Below, one piece after another: positions 28,438-40,703 of a stretch of 64,000 bases of DNA. The notes under the pieces were generated by a model. That model was given only the letters and a program-made list of their open reading frames with translations. It did no database searches and was not told where the DNA came from. Source of the stretch: Burkholderiaceae bacterium. GTDB taxonomy: Bacteria; Pseudomonadota; Gammaproteobacteria; Burkholderiales; Burkholderiaceae_A. Each line of letters opens with the position of its first letter. The first letter of the stretch is position 1. The DNA is taken from assembly GCA_004214155.1 (NCBI GenBank), contig SGYQ01000007.1, positions 1-64,000 on the forward strand. The letters are read 5' to 3'. The position numbers were made by a program, and so were the translations under genes.

Positions 28438-31400
28438 ATGTTTACCAACCCTAATTTGCGCGACCAGAACGACAATTTACCGTTTAATCAACCAAAACAA
28501 AAACACGATCCATCAGATTCTTCTTTTCCAGACTCTTTTATTTTAGCAAAACTACTGGCTGAGGAGAAAAAAAACACTGGTAGCGGGGCGAAGGCATTAA
28601 TTATAACCGAGAATCAGGAAAATGCTGAAAAGATATCTGCCGAAATAAATTTTTTTGATAAAGATATAAATATTAAACTTTTTCCCGATTGGGAAATTCT
28701 ACCGTATGAACCCTTTTCTCCTCACGAAGATCTTGTATCTAACCGCCTACTAACACTTTACGAAGCGATTAAAGGTAACTTGGATGGAATAATCTTAAGC
28801 GCTCATACCGCATTAATGCGATTACCTCCTAAAGATTTTGTTGCGGGACATACTTTTTTCTTGAAAAAAAATCAGAAAATTAGACTTAAGGGGTTAATAG
28901 ACCAATTAAATATTGCTGGTTATACTAATAATACTCATGTGGTCTCCCCGAGGGAATACTCTACACGGGGTAATATAATTGACTTATTCCCGATGGGATC
29001 TTCGACTCCATATCGATTGGAGCTTATTGATGACGAAATTGAGACTATAAAAATTTTTGACCCTGATACACAGAGAACATTATATCCCGCAGAAGAAATT
29101 CGCATCCTTCCTAGCCGAGAATTTCCGATAGGCAAAAGCTCCGCAGATCGTTTTCGAATTAATTGGAGAAAAAATTTTGAAGGAGACCCTCTCAAGTGCA
29201 CTTTGTACAGGGATGTGGGTAAAGAAATTTTTGGATCAGGAATTGAATATTACTTACCTTTTTTACACGAAAAATTGGATACCATTTTTTCGTATCTTAA
29301 GAATGATGGAAAAATATATGAGATAGGTGAAACCGCCAGGGCTATTGAAAAACAAGCATTAGAGATAAATCAGAGGTATGATTATCTTAAACATGACATG
29401 GCGAGACCGATCTGTCCTCCAGAATCAATATCGATTCAACAGCATCAATTTACCGCTGCGAAAAAAAATTTTAAAAATATTGATATTTATGCAATAAGTA
29501 AACCTTTAAAAATTTCCCTACTGCCTAACTTAGGAATAGACGGAGGAATCAATAATGATTTAGATAAATTTAAAGTTGCTCTTGAGGATAATAAACTCGG
29601 GCACAAAGTCCTAGTAGTAACAAGTAATGCGGGTAGGGCTGAGACTATACATACGTTGATGAATAAAATTAGTATTCCTAGCCGTGTTGTAAGTACTTTT
29701 AAAGAATTTGAAACCAATTCAAAAAAAGATAATTCTTCAAAACTATGTCTTTCAATTGTTAAAGGTTTTATGGTCCATGGTTTTAAAATTCCCGAATTTT
29801 CCGTTATTACTGAGTTTGATTTATTTCGAGGACTTCACCATGTAGCAGATAAAAATGAAAAAAAGAACGAACGTAATGTTGAAAATTTCATTAAAAACCT
29901 CTCTGAACTGCAAATAGGTTCTCCGGTTGTGCATATTGATCATGGTATCGGAAGGTATAGAGGACTAAAGGAAGTAGATATTGGTGAGGAAGCAAATGAA
30001 TTTCTACACCTTGAATATGCAAACTCTGCTAGTTTATACGTCCCCGTCTCTCAATTAGCTTGTATTAATAGGTACTGCGGTAGCGATCCAGAAAATGCGC
30101 CCTTGCATGTATTAGGATCAGAACGTTGGAATAAAGAAAAAACAAAGGCAATCAAGCAGGTACGAGATACAGCAGCTAAATTATTAGGTCTTTATGCCAA
30201 ACGAGCCGCTAAAAAAGGATACTCATTTCAATTTAACCAGAGTGAATTCGAAGAATTTAGTAATGGTTTTGAATATATCGAAACGACTGATCAAAAATCA
30301 GCCATTCAAGCAGTTGTCCAAGATATGATTAGCGAAAAACCCATGGATAGACTAATCTGTGGTGATGTTGGCTTTGGGAAAACAGAAGTTGCCCTTAGGG
30401 CAAGCTTTCTAGCTGTTTCTTCAGGAAAACAGGTAGCTGTCCTTGCACCAACTACTTTGCTTGCGGAACAACATTATCAAACATTTAAAGATCGCTTTGC
30501 ATCTTTTCCCTTTGAAATATGTGAACTATCAAGATTTAGAAAAAAATCTGAAAATATCAAGAGTGTTAAGGATATCGAAAATGGACGGGTAGATATAGTT
30601 ATTGGAACGCACAAATTAATAGCCGGTAATATTAAATTCAAAGATCTTGGACTCATAATTATTGATGAAGAACATCGTTTTGGAGTCCGGCAAAAAGAAA
30701 AATTTAGAGAAATTCGATCTGAAATTGATACAATCGCGATGACTGCAACCCCAATCCCACGAACTCTTTCCATGAGTATGGAAGGAATAAGAGATTTCTC
30801 AATCATTGCAAGCGCACCTCAAAAAAGGTTAGCAATAAAGACATTTGTCAGACATGAGGATAATTTTTTTGTCAAAGAAGCACTTATTAGAGAACTCAGA
30901 AGAGGTGGCCAAGCTTATGTAATACATAACGAAGTGAGGACCATCAATCATAAGTTAGAAAAATTACAAAAGCTTGTTCCTGAAGCAAGAATTGGAATAG
31001 CACATGGTCAAATGGCTGAAAAAGAATTGGAGTTGGTCATGCGTAATTTCAATCAAAAGAAGTTTAATGTTTTATTATCCTCTACTATCATTGAAACAGG
31101 AATTGATATTCCCTCTGCGAACACCATAATTATATATAGAGCCGATAAGTTTGGATTGGCACAGTTACACCAATTGAGAGGAAGGGTTGGCAGATCGCAC
31201 CATCAAGCGTATGCATATCTTCTTACTCCTGGGCAGGAAAGTTTGAATAAAAATGCGAAAAAAAGACTAGAAGCAATTCAGTCAATGGAGGAATTGGGTT
31301 CGGGGTTTTTTCTTGCTATGCATGATTTAGAAATTAGAGGAGCCGGAGAGGTTTTGGGTGAAAATCAATCAGGTAACATAACTGAAATTGGTTTTTCTTT

Positions 31401-31932
31401 ATACGCTGAAATGTTAGAAAACGCAGTGAGATATCTCAAAGAGGGCAAGAAGGAAAATTTCGATTTGCTTGATACACCCACTGTAGAAATTAAATTGCAT
31501 GTGCCCAGTATCTTACCCAAAAACTACTGTCCAGATGTTAATGAGCGATTAATTTTATATAAAAAATTAGCAGAGTCGCATACAGAACTAGATCTCCTAA
31601 AAGTAGAAGAGGAGTTGATTGATCGGTTTGGTCTATTACCGAAGGAAGCAAAAAATTTAGTGTTATCCCACCAAATAAGAATTAAGGCGAAAGATTATGA
31701 TTTAATCAAGCTAGATGCTACTGAGAAATCTATTACCATTACACTAAATGAAAAACCCAAGATAAATGTTGAAAGGCTCCTCCAAAAGATACAGCAAAAT
31801 GATTCGATAAAACTTATTGGAGAAAATAAAATTAGATTTGTTGTGACCAGTAACAACATTGCTGATTACAAAAGGAATATAGAGGAAGTATTTTTCACAG
31901 TATCAAATAAGAAAATTATCCTGGGTATTTAG
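28438..31932 (+). CDS. mfd: Transcription-repair coupling factor
   Basis: VHIDHGIGRYRGL, GDVGFGKTEVALRA, DEEHRFGVRQKE, TATPIPRTL. Confidence 0.96.
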   Translation: MFTNPNLRDQNDNLPFNQPKQKHDPSDSSFPDSFILAKLLAEEKKNTGSGAKALIITENQENAEKISAEINFFDKDINIKLFPDWEILPYEPFSPHEDLVSNRLLTLYEAIKGNLDGIILSAHTALMRLPPKDFVAGHTFFLKKNQKIRLKGLIDQLNIAGYTNNTHVVSPREYSTRGNIIDLFPMGSSTPYRLELIDDEIETIKIFDPDTQRTLYPAEEIRILPSREFPIGKSSADRFRINWRKNFEGDPLKCTLYRDVGKEIFGSGIEYYLPFLHEKLDTIFSYLKNDGKIYEIGETARAIEKQALEINQRYDYLKHDMARPICPPESISIQQHQFTAAKKNFKNIDIYAISKPLKISLLPNLGIDGGINNDLDKFKVALEDNKLGHKVLVVTSNAGRAETIHTLMNKISIPSRVVSTFKEFETNSKKDNSSKLCLSIVKGFMVHGFKIPEFSVITEFDLFRGLHHVADKNEKKNERNVENFIKNLSELQIGSPVVHIDHGIGRYRGLKEVDIGEEANEFLHLEYANSASLYVPVSQLACINRYCGSDPENAPLHVLGSERWNKEKTKAIKQVRDTAAKLLGLYAKRAAKKGYSFQFNQSEFEEFSNGFEYIETTDQKSAIQAVVQDMISEKPMDRLICGDVGFGKTEVALRASFLAVSSGKQVAVLAPTTLLAEQHYQTFKDRFASFPFEICELSRFRKKSENIKSVKDIENGRVDIVIGTHKLIAGNIKFKDLGLIIIDEEHRFGVRQKEKFREIRSEIDTIAMTATPIPRTLSMSMEGIRDFSIIASAPQKRLAIKTFVRHEDNFFVKEALIRELRRGGQAYVIHNEVRTINHKLEKLQKLVPEARIGIAHGQMAEKELELVMRNFNQKKFNVLLSSTIIETGIDIPSANTIIIYRADKFGLAQLHQLRGRVGRSHHQAYAYLLTPGQESLNKNAKKRLEAIQSMEELGSGFFLAMHDLEIRGAGEVLGENQSGNITEIGFSLYAEMLENAVRYLKEGKKENFDLLDTPTVEIKLHVPSILPKNYCPDVNERLILYKKLAESHTELDLLKVEEELIDRFGLLPKEAKNLVLSHQIRIKAKDYDLIKLDATEKSITITLNEKPKINVERLLQKIQQNDSIKLIGENKIRFVVTSNNIADYKRNIEEVFFTVSNKKIILGI

Positions 31933-33020
31933 GTGTTTTTGATTACTATTTTCGGAAATTTTCCTGAATTACTTTTTTTGAGCGCCGATATATGTCTGGC
32001 CAGCGCGAAAGACACATCACCGTACGCTTTTGCGATACCTGGGTTGCTCTTTGATATAACGGATGGAACCCCATTGTCAGAGTCTTCTCGTATAGATACA
32101 TTTAAGGGTAACGAACCTAAAAAGTTTGTGTCATATTTTTTTGCGGTGTGGATCCCTCCTCCAGAACCAAAAATCTCCTCAACGTTGCCACATATAGGAC
32201 AAGCGTACGATGCCATATTCTCAACGATACCTAATATTGGGACTGAAACTTTTTTGAACATTTTGATACCTTTTCTAGCGTCTAAAAGAGCAATTTCCTG
32301 CGGTGTGGTGACTATAACTGCCCCCGTAAGCGGGACTTTCTGTGCCAATGTAAGATGTATATCGCCGGTTCCTGGCGGCAGATCTATAAACAAATAGTCA
32401 AGATTATTCCATGCAGTTTGCCGCAATAACTGTTCTAAGGCCTGCGTTACCATTGGTCCACGCCAAACCATAGCTTCATCCTTAGGAATTAAATAACCGA
32501 TACTGTTTGTCTGTACTCCGTGCCCAATCATCGGAACGATCGTTTTACCATCAGGAGACTCAGGCTTTCCATCGACTCCTAAAAGCGCTGGAATGCTCGG
32601 GCCGTAGATATCGCCATCTAATATTCCTACATTAGCTCCCTCGAGATGCAACGATAGGGCTAAATTTACTGTGGTGGTTGACTTACCTACACCTCCTTTC
32701 CCAGATGCTATCGCAATAATATTTTTCACACCTGGAATCAACTGAGTACCTTTCTCTATGGAATGCGCAACTATATTTGTTTCTAGCAGAACATTCACAG
32801 TTTTTAGGTTGAATAAACCTTTCAGATGGGAAACAATTTCATCTCTAATTTTTTGCTTCCTGCTCTTGACAGGATAACCAAACTTAACTTTTAAACTAAG
32901 GTCGTCACCAACTTGCTTAATGTCGGTAACCATATCTTTAAAAACATGATCTTTACTCAATTCACTCAAAAAAGCATGCTCACAAAAAGCAGCTTCAATT
33001 TTTTCCGCATTTACGTTCAA
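31929..33020 (-). CDS. mrp: Mrp/ApbC Fe-S carrier P-loop ATPase
   Basis: IIAIASGKGGVGKSTTTVNLALSL; CPICGN CxxC. Confidence 0.93.
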   Translation of the reverse strand: MNVNAEKIEAAFCEHAFLSELSKDHVFKDMVTDIKQVGDDLSLKVKFGYPVKSRKQKIRDEIVSHLKGLFNLKTVNVLLETNIVAHSIEKGTQLIPGVKNIIAIASGKGGVGKSTTTVNLALSLHLEGANVGILDGDIYGPSIPALLGVDGKPESPDGKTIVPMIGHGVQTNSIGYLIPKDEAMVWRGPMVTQALEQLLRQTAWNNLDYLFIDLPPGTGDIHLTLAQKVPLTGAVIVTTPQEIALLDARKGIKMFKKVSVPILGIVENMASYACPICGNVEEIFGSGGGIHTAKKYDTNFLGSLPLNVSIREDSDNGVPSVISKSNPGIAKAYGDVSFALARHISALKKSNSGKFPKIVIKNT

Positions 33021-33023
33021 CTT

Positions 33024-34346
33024 TTATTCCCCACTTTCTTGCAGCCCATCAAAGATCAATACACTAACCTTATCACCAGCTTTATAGGTCTGTTCATCAT
33101 GCTCCAATATCACCAGGCAGTCTGCCTCGCTCATAGAGCTGAGTATACCCGATCCTTGATTCTCCTGAACTTTAACAAAAATATTTCCATTTACGCTAAC
33201 TAAATTACCTCTTCTGAATTCCGTGCGACCCTTCTTTTTATTAATAGAAGTGATTAACGGAAATTTTAATTTCCTATTTAAGTATCTTATGTTCCCAACC
33301 ATTCTTCGAATTGCGGGCAACACGAAGATAAAGAATGTCACCATGACAGCAACGGGATTGCCCGGAAGGCCAAAGACAATAGTGTGCTTAGAACCTACTT
33401 CGTTAGGTTTCTTTATTGTTCCAACTGCCATTGGTCTTCCTGGTCTCATGGCAATTTTCCAAAATTCAACACTTCCAAGAGACTTCATTACCTGCTTGGT
33501 AAAGTCAGACTCCCCTACGCTTACACCCCCGCTTGTAACGATAAGGTCAACCTTTGAAGCTGCATTTTTAAAAGCCGACTCCAAAATTCTGTGATTATCT
33601 ACAACAACACCGAAGTCGATAACATCAACAGGCAACCGGTTCAACATTGCTGACATCGTATATCGATTGCTATCGTAAATACAACCTTCATTCAATTCTT
33701 GACCAGGACTCTTCAGTTCATTTCCAGTAGAAAAATATCCAACACGTAATTTTTTATAAACTCCTATCTCAGGAATCCCCAGGGAAGCAACAAGACCAAC
33801 ATCTGCTGCACTTAAAAGCCTACCTCTTTGCAAAACAGGATTGCCGAATTTCAAATCTTCACCTTTCTTTCTTCTGTTATCACCCTCTTTTACAATACTA
33901 GATTCGAAACAGGCCATACCATCAGATATAGAAACAAACTCCTGAGGAACTACCGTATCGCACATGTCAGGCATTTTGGCTCCGGTCATTATCTTTACAC
34001 ACTCTCCCTGAAAAATTTCATCAGATATAATTTCACCCGCACTAATACTTCCGCGGATTTTTAATTTTGCCGTTTCGTTTTTTTTCTCTAAGGACTTGTG
34101 TGCGAATGCATAACCATCCATCGCAGCATTGTCTTGTGCGGGTACATCAAGTGTAGAAATTAAGTCATTGTATAAAATTCTACCCGGAGCATCCGTGAGA
34201 GGAACAAACTCAGAACCAAGACTTTCGCAATGATCTTGTGTTAATTCCAAAATAATATCTAACGCCCCACTAACTGACATTGAGTCTGGATCATATCCCG
34301 ATAAGCATGAAATTATATGGTCTATTGACTTATTAATTTCAATCAT
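33024..34346 (-). CDS. moeA: Molybdopterin molybdenumtransferase
   Basis: VPAQDNAAMDGYAF; TSGGVSVGESDF; FGLPGNPVAVMVTF. Confidence 0.92.
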   Translation of the reverse strand: MIEINKSIDHIISCLSGYDPDSMSVSGALDIILELTQDHCESLGSEFVPLTDAPGRILYNDLISTLDVPAQDNAAMDGYAFAHKSLEKKNETAKLKIRGSISAGEIISDEIFQGECVKIMTGAKMPDMCDTVVPQEFVSISDGMACFESSIVKEGDNRRKKGEDLKFGNPVLQRGRLLSAADVGLVASLGIPEIGVYKKLRVGYFSTGNELKSPGQELNEGCIYDSNRYTMSAMLNRLPVDVIDFGVVVDNHRILESAFKNAASKVDLIVTSGGVSVGESDFTKQVMKSLGSVEFWKIAMRPGRPMAVGTIKKPNEVGSKHTIVFGLPGNPVAVMVTFFIFVLPAIRRMVGNIRYLNRKLKFPLITSINKKKGRTEFRRGNLVSVNGNIFVKVQENQGSGILSSMSEADCLVILEHDEQTYKAGDKVSVLIFDGLQESGE

Positions 34347-34351
34347 AGTGA

Positions 34352-35971
34352 CTAACGTTCCTTCATTGAAAGATATTCATCATAAGTACCGCTAAAATCA
34401 TGGATTTTATTCTGCTTAATATCAATAACCCATATCCTTTTCGCAATCGAATTGACAAACTCTCTGTCATGGGACACTAGCAAAACGGTCCCATCAAATT
34501 TTTCTAACGCTAACTGCAGCGATTCAATGGATTCCATGTCAAGATGATTAGTGGGCTCATCCAAAAGCAAAATATTTGCCTTTAAAAGCATCAATTTTCC
34601 AAAATACATTCGGTGTTTTTCTCCACCCGATATAACGGACGCTGGTTTGCTTACACTACTTCCTGAAAACAACAATTTACCAAGGGTTGACCGAATACTT
34701 TGATCATTATCCTCATCTCCACCATATTGCAATAGCCAATCATTCAAAGATTTATTTGTTTCAAACTCGGGGTAGACGTCCTGCATCATATAACCTAACT
34801 CCGCATTTTCTGCCCATTTACAAACACCTGAGTCTACATCAAAACCACCGTTGTCAGGACCAACAATCAAATTTAAAAGTGTGGATTTGCCCGCCCCATT
34901 CGGACCAATAATTGCAATTTTCTCTCCAGATTCAACTATGGCTGAAAAAGATTCTATAACGTTCCCCTTCTCACTATCAAAACCTTTACTTAAACTTTGC
35001 AAATGCACCGCCTGTCGAAATAATTTCTTTTTTTGGGTAAATCTAATATAAGGATTTTGACGGGAAGAAGGACGAACGGAAACTGCATCCGACTGAAGCT
35101 TGTCAATCAGTTTTCTCCTTGAAGTCGCTTGCTTTGCTTTTGACTTGTTCGCTGCAAACCTCCTGATAAATTCTTGCAACTCAGAAATCTTTTCTTTGCT
35201 TCTAGTACTCTCAGCCATCAACCTAGCTCTAGCTTCTGATGACGCAAGCATGTAATCATCGTAATTTCCGGGATATATCTTTATTTCCCCGTAATCAAGG
35301 TCTGCCATGTGTGTACAAACAGAATTCAGAAAATGTCGGTCGTGGGAAATTATAATCATCGTACAAGTTTTCTCATCCAACACCCCTTCTAGCCATCGAA
35401 TTGTATCGATATCTAGGTTATTGGTTGGCTCATCCAGAAGTAATATATCTGGATCTGAAAATAAAGCTTGTGCTAACAAAACTCTAACTTTCCAACCAGG
35501 CGGGACATTTTTCATGGGTCCCTTATGGAGATCTAAGTCTATTCCCGCGCCGATCAGTAATTCACCAGCCCTTGCTTCAGAGGAATAACCACCAAATTCT
35601 GCATACTTACTTTCTAGCTCTGCAGCTTTAATATAGTCTTCATCAGTCGCATCTATGTTAGCGTAAATGGAGTCTCTTTCTGTCATCGCAGACCACATTT
35701 CTTCATGGCCCATCATAACTACATCCAGTACATTTACCTCCTCGTATGCGAACTGATCTTGTCCAAGTTTACCTAATCTAGTGTTGGTGTCGATAACAAC
35801 CTCACCGGAAGATGCTTCCTGCTCCCCACTTAAAATTTTCATAAACGTTGATTTTCCACAACCATTAGCACCAATTAGACCGTATCTGTTCCCACTAGAA
35901 AATTTAATAGAAACATTTTCAAACAATGGTTTTTCTCCGAACTGAACGGATAAATTTACTGTTGAAATCAT
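34352..35971 (-). CDS. ybiT: ABC-F family ATPase, YbiT-like
   Basis: Two ABC domains ([28 protein letters not shown]), [18 protein letters not shown]; YbiT-like N-terminus. Confidence 0.82.
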   Translation of the reverse strand: MISTVNLSVQFGEKPLFENVSIKFSSGNRYGLIGANGCGKSTFMKILSGEQEASSGEVVIDTNTRLGKLGQDQFAYEEVNVLDVVMMGHEEMWSAMTERDSIYANIDATDEDYIKAAELESKYAEFGGYSSEARAGELLIGAGIDLDLHKGPMKNVPPGWKVRVLLAQALFSDPDILLLDEPTNNLDIDTIRWLEGVLDEKTCTMIIISHDRHFLNSVCTHMADLDYGEIKIYPGNYDDYMLASSEARARLMAESTRSKEKISELQEFIRRFAANKSKAKQATSRRKLIDKLQSDAVSVRPSSRQNPYIRFTQKKKLFRQAVHLQSLSKGFDSEKGNVIESFSAIVESGEKIAIIGPNGAGKSTLLNLIVGPDNGGFDVDSGVCKWAENAELGYMMQDVYPEFETNKSLNDWLLQYGGDEDNDQSIRSTLGKLLFSGSSVSKPASVISGGEKHRMYFGKLMLLKANILLLDEPTNHLDMESIESLQLALEKFDGTVLLVSHDREFVNSIAKRIWVIDIKQNKIHDFSGTYDEYLSMKER

Positions 35972-38900
35972 TGATCCTTAATCCATTTGTAAACATTTTC
36001 AAAAATAAGTGCCCACGGAGAAAAGTCGCCCGCACCACTCCAACTTTTAGGTTTCCATGAAAACAAGTTCCCCCGGAAATTTCTTTCAGGATGAGGCATC
36101 ATCATCAATATCCTACCATCGGTGGACGAGAAACCCGTCAGCCCTGATGAAGAACCGTTTGGATTATAAGGATAAGATTCAGTTGGCCTACCTTGCAGGT
36201 CAACAAATCTCAACACTGACTTAACACTTTCATTCTCGTTCCTAAATCCTTCAACTTTACCATACCCATGCGCAACACTTATTGGAAGAATAAGATTTTC
36301 CATACCCTTAAAATAAACTGAATTACTCGGAAGAATTTCAACTAACGACTGACGAGCTTCAAAGCGTCCTGAAATATTGCCCGAAAAATTAGGCCAATCA
36401 TCTTTTTTTCCTGGCATTATCGGGGCTAATTCACTCAAAAATTGACAACCATTACACACACCAAAGATAAATTTTTCTGGATTGCAAAAGAAAGAAAAGA
36501 ATGCTTCCCTCAAAAAATTATTTGCTAGAACGACCTGTGCCCATCCTCTTCCCGCTCCAAGTACATCTCCGTAAGAAAAGCCTCCGCTAATAGCTAATCC
36601 ATCAAAACGAGATAGGTCAAAAGTTTTTGAAATCAGGTCTTGCATATGCACATCAACACAATTAAACCCAACTTGATGAAATGCCGCCGCCATCTCTCGA
36701 TGACCATTCACTCCTTGCTCCCTCAAAATCGCAATTTTCGGAACTTTTTTGATAATTGCACGATTACTGGCAGTTTTCTCTCTAACTGCATCAAGTTGCT
36801 GGAAACGCTCAACAAAACCGGTAAATCTTTCTTTGAATTGTTCTTTAATTATATGATCGGGTGATATTACATCAGCTACACTATCAAACTCATCCTGAGC
36901 ACATTTTTCGTTATCTCTAATTTTAGCTATTTCAAAAGAATTTTGAGACCAGACCTTTTGAAGATACTCTCTCTTTTTTCTAAAAATACACTTCGCATCT
37001 CTATAAAATACAACCTCGTCAGTTTTATTTAGGTTACCTACTTCAAAAATATTTTTACCTAATCCAACTGATCGAAATATATCAAATAAAGCAGAGCGCT
37101 TTTGCTTTGTTGTCTGCAACACTACACCGAGTTCCTCATTAAACAAAGTTGCTATTGTCAAACTATCTCTTCGCTCAGAAACCTGGTCAGTTCTGATTTT
37201 AAAGTCCCCCCAATCCTTAGCTACACTATCAATTGTCAAAAGATCTAAATTAAGTGTTATCCCCACTCTACCCGCAAATGCCATTTCACATACAGTAGCA
37301 AGCAATCCTCCATCCGATCGGTCGTGATAAGCATGGACCAGCTCTGTGCTGTGCATTTTTTCATAGAGCCTAATCTTATGACAAGCCTCCGAAAACGCTT
37401 TTATTATTTCGACGCTATCAACATCTGGACACTTTCCCGATGAGATTGAAAAAACTGACTGAAAGATAGAGCCTCTCATCCTCTTCTTCCCTTCAGCAAG
37501 GTCAAGAAAAATCAAACAAGAGTCTTGTATATCACGGTCTAAGCAGGGGGTCCATGTTCTCTCTGTATCGTAAAGTTTAGATACTCCGGATAAATTAAGT
37601 GATATCGGAGAACGTACTTTCTTGGAAGTATTATTTTCAATTCTTGTTGCACTCATTGAAAGTGAATCTTTGCCGACTGGAATACTAATGTCACAGTCAA
37701 TACAAATATTACTTAGTGCCGAAACAGCTGAGTACAAGTCGTAATTACTACATTCGTCATCCACTGCTCCCATCCAGTTAGCACTCAATTTGATATCAGA
37801 AATATTATGGACTGGTGCAGCTAAGATATTTGTAATCAATTCACCCAAACACATTCTAACTGAAGCATTAACGTCAAAAACAGCTATCGGAGGTCTTTCA
37901 CCTAAGGCTAACGCAACTCCTTGTTTTCCCCAAAAAGAGGTAAGCGTTACAGCACAATCAGCTACTGGAGTTTGCCAAGGCCCTACCATCTGATCACGAC
38001 TAGTACAGCCCCCTACAGTTCGATCACCTATCGTTATCAAAAAACTCTTGGAAGAGACAGTTGGATGCTTCAAGACTTCAACAATACTCTGCTCTAGGTT
38101 GATGTTTGAATATTCCTCTTCACAAATCACATATTCACGTTTACTACAGTTTCTTATTAAATTGTTTTCCACATTCAAAAGAAAATCTAAAGATACGTCA
38201 ATTGGAAAAATGTTTGTACTCAAATATTTTCGAGATTCAATAATGAGTTCAGGTTTTTCTATAAACTTTCCAATCACTGCATAGGGCGCCTTTTCTCTTA
38301 CGCACAATGCATTGAATTCAGCTAGACTTTTTTCTTCGATCGCTAAAACATAACGTTCCTGTGATTCATTTGTCCAAATTTCTAAAGGATTCATAGAATT
38401 ATCGGAGACTGGTATTGAGTCAAGGTCCACTCGAACACCCAAACCCGACTCATGGGCTAATTCTGGAATGGCATTTGACAAACCTCCTGCACCTACGTCA
38501 TGAATCGATTTAATTATATTTTCCTTTTCGCCGGACATGGCACAGAAATTTATAACTTCTTGTGCCCTTCTCTGCATCTCTGGATTTCCTCTTTGAACCG
38601 ATTCAAAATCCAATTCATAGTTATTAAGCCCCGAGGAAACCGATGAGGCAGCTCCTCCGCCAATTCCAATTTTAAATCCTGGGCCTCCGAGAACAATAAG
38701 TAAGTCTCCATGGTCAACTTTCCATTTTTCTACGTTATTCGAAGAAATCAAGCCAACCCCCCCGGCTAACATAATTGGTTTTCTAAAACCCCACGTTTGG
38801 CCATGATGATTTTCTTCAAACACTCTAAAATAACCAGCGACGGTTGGTCTACCAAATTCATTATTAAACTCTGAACTGCCTAAAGGACCACTTAACATGA

Positions 38901-40008
38901 TACCCAAACCTGTGGCACGGCCAAACTTAGTAAGATCATCTGTAAACTTTAGATCTGAGATAGCAAAACCTACAAAACCTCCTAGGGGAAGCCCTCCTCT
39001 CCCAGTTGCAGACTCATCACGTATCTCCCCACCTGCTCCTGTTGCAGCCCCTGGAAATGGAGAAATGCCCGTCGGATGGTTATGAGTCTCAGCTTTAAAT
39101 GTTAGATCTAAACTCACATCTAGTGATGTGTAATTCCAGTTTTTTGATTTTGAAGCTATAAATATTTTTTGTTGAAACCCTGAGATAACTGCCGCATTGT
39201 CATTGTATGCTTTTTCGACGCCGCCCGGATTATTTCTAAAGGTTTCCTTAATTAGTTCAAACGGGGTTTTCTTTAGCTTTCCATTAACGACAAAATTGGA
39301 GTTAAATATCTTGTGTCTACAATGCTCTGAATTTACCTGAGCGAACATCATTAACTCAAGATCACTTATTTTCCTACCCTTACCGGTATAGTAGTCTACT
39401 ATGTAATTTACCTCCGCCTTTGTTAGACCAAGACCATTATTCTTACTATGCTTTGTGATTGCTTCGCCATTACTATCAATTACACATGTTTCACGATAAG
39501 TTCTTTCGATAAAAATATCTATTGGTAGTCTGTTAGAAACAAGATCTTCAATGAGAGGATCAAAAGCCTTGTTTTGTACCAAAAACTCTTTTAAATTATG
39601 AACATCTTGTGATGAAAAATTTTTATTTTGTTCGTTTAAATCAAAAAGAAATAATTGGCACCGTTCAACCCTATCAATTACACCTTGAAAAGTATTGTCT
39701 AAAATATTTTGGGCCTTACTTGCCCAAGGTGAAATTGTTCCTAATCTAGGAAAGACAAATAAAAATGCACTATTAACCGTTTTCTCGGAAAATAAAGTCT
39801 CAGAAATATCACTGGGCTCAACATCAAATAATTCAAAGAATGTTTTACTACCTTTAACGTAAAAATTTTCGTAATCTAGAGAAGTGTAAAATGCGATAAC
39901 CTCAAAAGCACCGACAAATTCATTTGAAATACCCTTTTTATTTTTCCCATCTAGCGTGACGCTTGTCTGGAGAGTAAGATTACGTCCTTTTAAAAAAAAG
40001 GTATTCAT
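35968..40008 (-). CDS. purL: Phosphoribosylformylglycinamidine synthase (large single-chain form)
   Basis: [30 protein letters not shown]-terminal glutaminase [13 protein letters not shown]; 1346 aa. Confidence 0.96.
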   Translation of the reverse strand: MNTFFLKGRNLTLQTSVTLDGKNKKGISNEFVGAFEVIAFYTSLDYENFYVKGSKTFFELFDVEPSDISETLFSEKTVNSAFLFVFPRLGTISPWASKAQNILDNTFQGVIDRVERCQLFLFDLNEQNKNFSSQDVHNLKEFLVQNKAFDPLIEDLVSNRLPIDIFIERTYRETCVIDSNGEAITKHSKNNGLGLTKAEVNYIVDYYTGKGRKISDLELMMFAQVNSEHCRHKIFNSNFVVNGKLKKTPFELIKETFRNNPGGVEKAYNDNAAVISGFQQKIFIASKSKNWNYTSLDVSLDLTFKAETHNHPTGISPFPGAATGAGGEIRDESATGRGGLPLGGFVGFAISDLKFTDDLTKFGRATGLGIMLSGPLGSSEFNNEFGRPTVAGYFRVFEENHHGQTWGFRKPIMLAGGVGLISSNNVEKWKVDHGDLLIVLGGPGFKIGIGGGAASSVSSGLNNYELDFESVQRGNPEMQRRAQEVINFCAMSGEKENIIKSIHDVGAGGLSNAIPELAHESGLGVRVDLDSIPVSDNSMNPLEIWTNESQERYVLAIEEKSLAEFNALCVREKAPYAVIGKFIEKPELIIESRKYLSTNIFPIDVSLDFLLNVENNLIRNCSKREYVICEEEYSNINLEQSIVEVLKHPTVSSKSFLITIGDRTVGGCTSRDQMVGPWQTPVADCAVTLTSFWGKQGVALALGERPPIAVFDVNASVRMCLGELITNILAAPVHNISDIKLSANWMGAVDDECSNYDLYSAVSALSNICIDCDISIPVGKDSLSMSATRIENNTSKKVRSPISLNLSGVSKLYDTERTWTPCLDRDIQDSCLIFLDLAEGKKRMRGSIFQSVFSISSGKCPDVDSVEIIKAFSEACHKIRLYEKMHSTELVHAYHDRSDGGLLATVCEMAFAGRVGITLNLDLLTIDSVAKDWGDFKIRTDQVSERRDSLTIATLFNEELGVVLQTTKQKRSALFDIFRSVGLGKNIFEVGNLNKTDEVVFYRDAKCIFRKKREYLQKVWSQNSFEIAKIRDNEKCAQDEFDSVADVISPDHIIKEQFKERFTGFVERFQQLDAVREKTASNRAIIKKVPKIAILREQGVNGHREMAAAFHQVGFNCVDVHMQDLISKTFDLSRFDGLAISGGFSYGDVLGAGRGWAQVVLANNFLREAFFSFFCNPEKFIFGVCNGCQFLSELAPIMPGKKDDWPNFSGNISGRFEARQSLVEILPSNSVYFKGMENLILPISVAHGYGKVEGFRNENESVKSVLRFVDLQGRPTESYPYNPNGSSSGLTGFSSTDGRILMMMPHPERNFRGNLFSWKPKSWSGAGDFSPWALIFENVYKWIKDQ

Positions 40009-40698
40009 TTAAGAATACATCCTTCCTGCCCTCAACTTAAGTATGCTATCGCAACGACTTGCAAGATCTTTATCATGCGTTACAATAACTAGCGTTGTTT
40101 TATTAGTTGCATTTAATTTGAATAATAATTCTTCAATTACATCACCATTAGCACTATCCAAACTCCCTGTTGGTTCGTCCGCGAATATAAATTGAGGTTC
40201 AGTAGAAAAAGCCCTAGCGAGAGCTACGCGTTGCTTTTCGCCACCAGAAAGTGTCTTGGGCATATGATTGATCCTATCCATCAACCCCACGGTTTCTAAT
40301 TGTTTTTCCGCAGTTTTTCTTACTCCCCGCCCGAATGTAATTTCTAACGGTAACATCACATTTTCTAACACAGTTAAATGATCAATCAGGTGGAAATCTT
40401 GAAACACGAAGCCTAACCTACCATTTCGTAAGTTAGCTCTCTTTTCCTCGTCTAATTCAGAGATGTTTTCACCGTTCCAAAAAACATCCCCGTCGGTTGG
40501 AACATCCAAACCCGCGATAATGTTGAGCAAAGTCGATTTGCCACAACCAGAAGGCCCTACAACTGCCATGGACTTACCGCGTTCCAACTTAAACGATATA
40601 TCGTGTAGAATCTCTAATTTCTGCTGTCCGCTTTGAACTACTTTTGAAATTGAATCAACCGAAAGAGCCGTATATTTTATTATTTCTTTTCTTTCCAC
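40009..40698 (-). CDS. ybbA: ABC transporter ATPase, YbbA/LolD-like
   Basis: VGPSGCGKSTLLNIIAGLD; LSGGEKQRVALARA; divergent from a tesA-like gene as in tesA-ybbA. Confidence 0.78.
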   Translation of the reverse strand: MERKEIIKYTALSVDSISKVVQSGQQKLEILHDISFKLERGKSMAVVGPSGCGKSTLLNIIAGLDVPTDGDVFWNGENISELDEEKRANLRNGRLGFVFQDFHLIDHLTVLENVMLPLEITFGRGVRKTAEKQLETVGLMDRINHMPKTLSGGEKQRVALARAFSTEPQFIFADEPTGSLDSANGDVIEELLFKLNATNKTTLVIVTHDKDLASRCDSILKLRAGRMYS

Positions 40699-40703
40699 AA
40701 TTT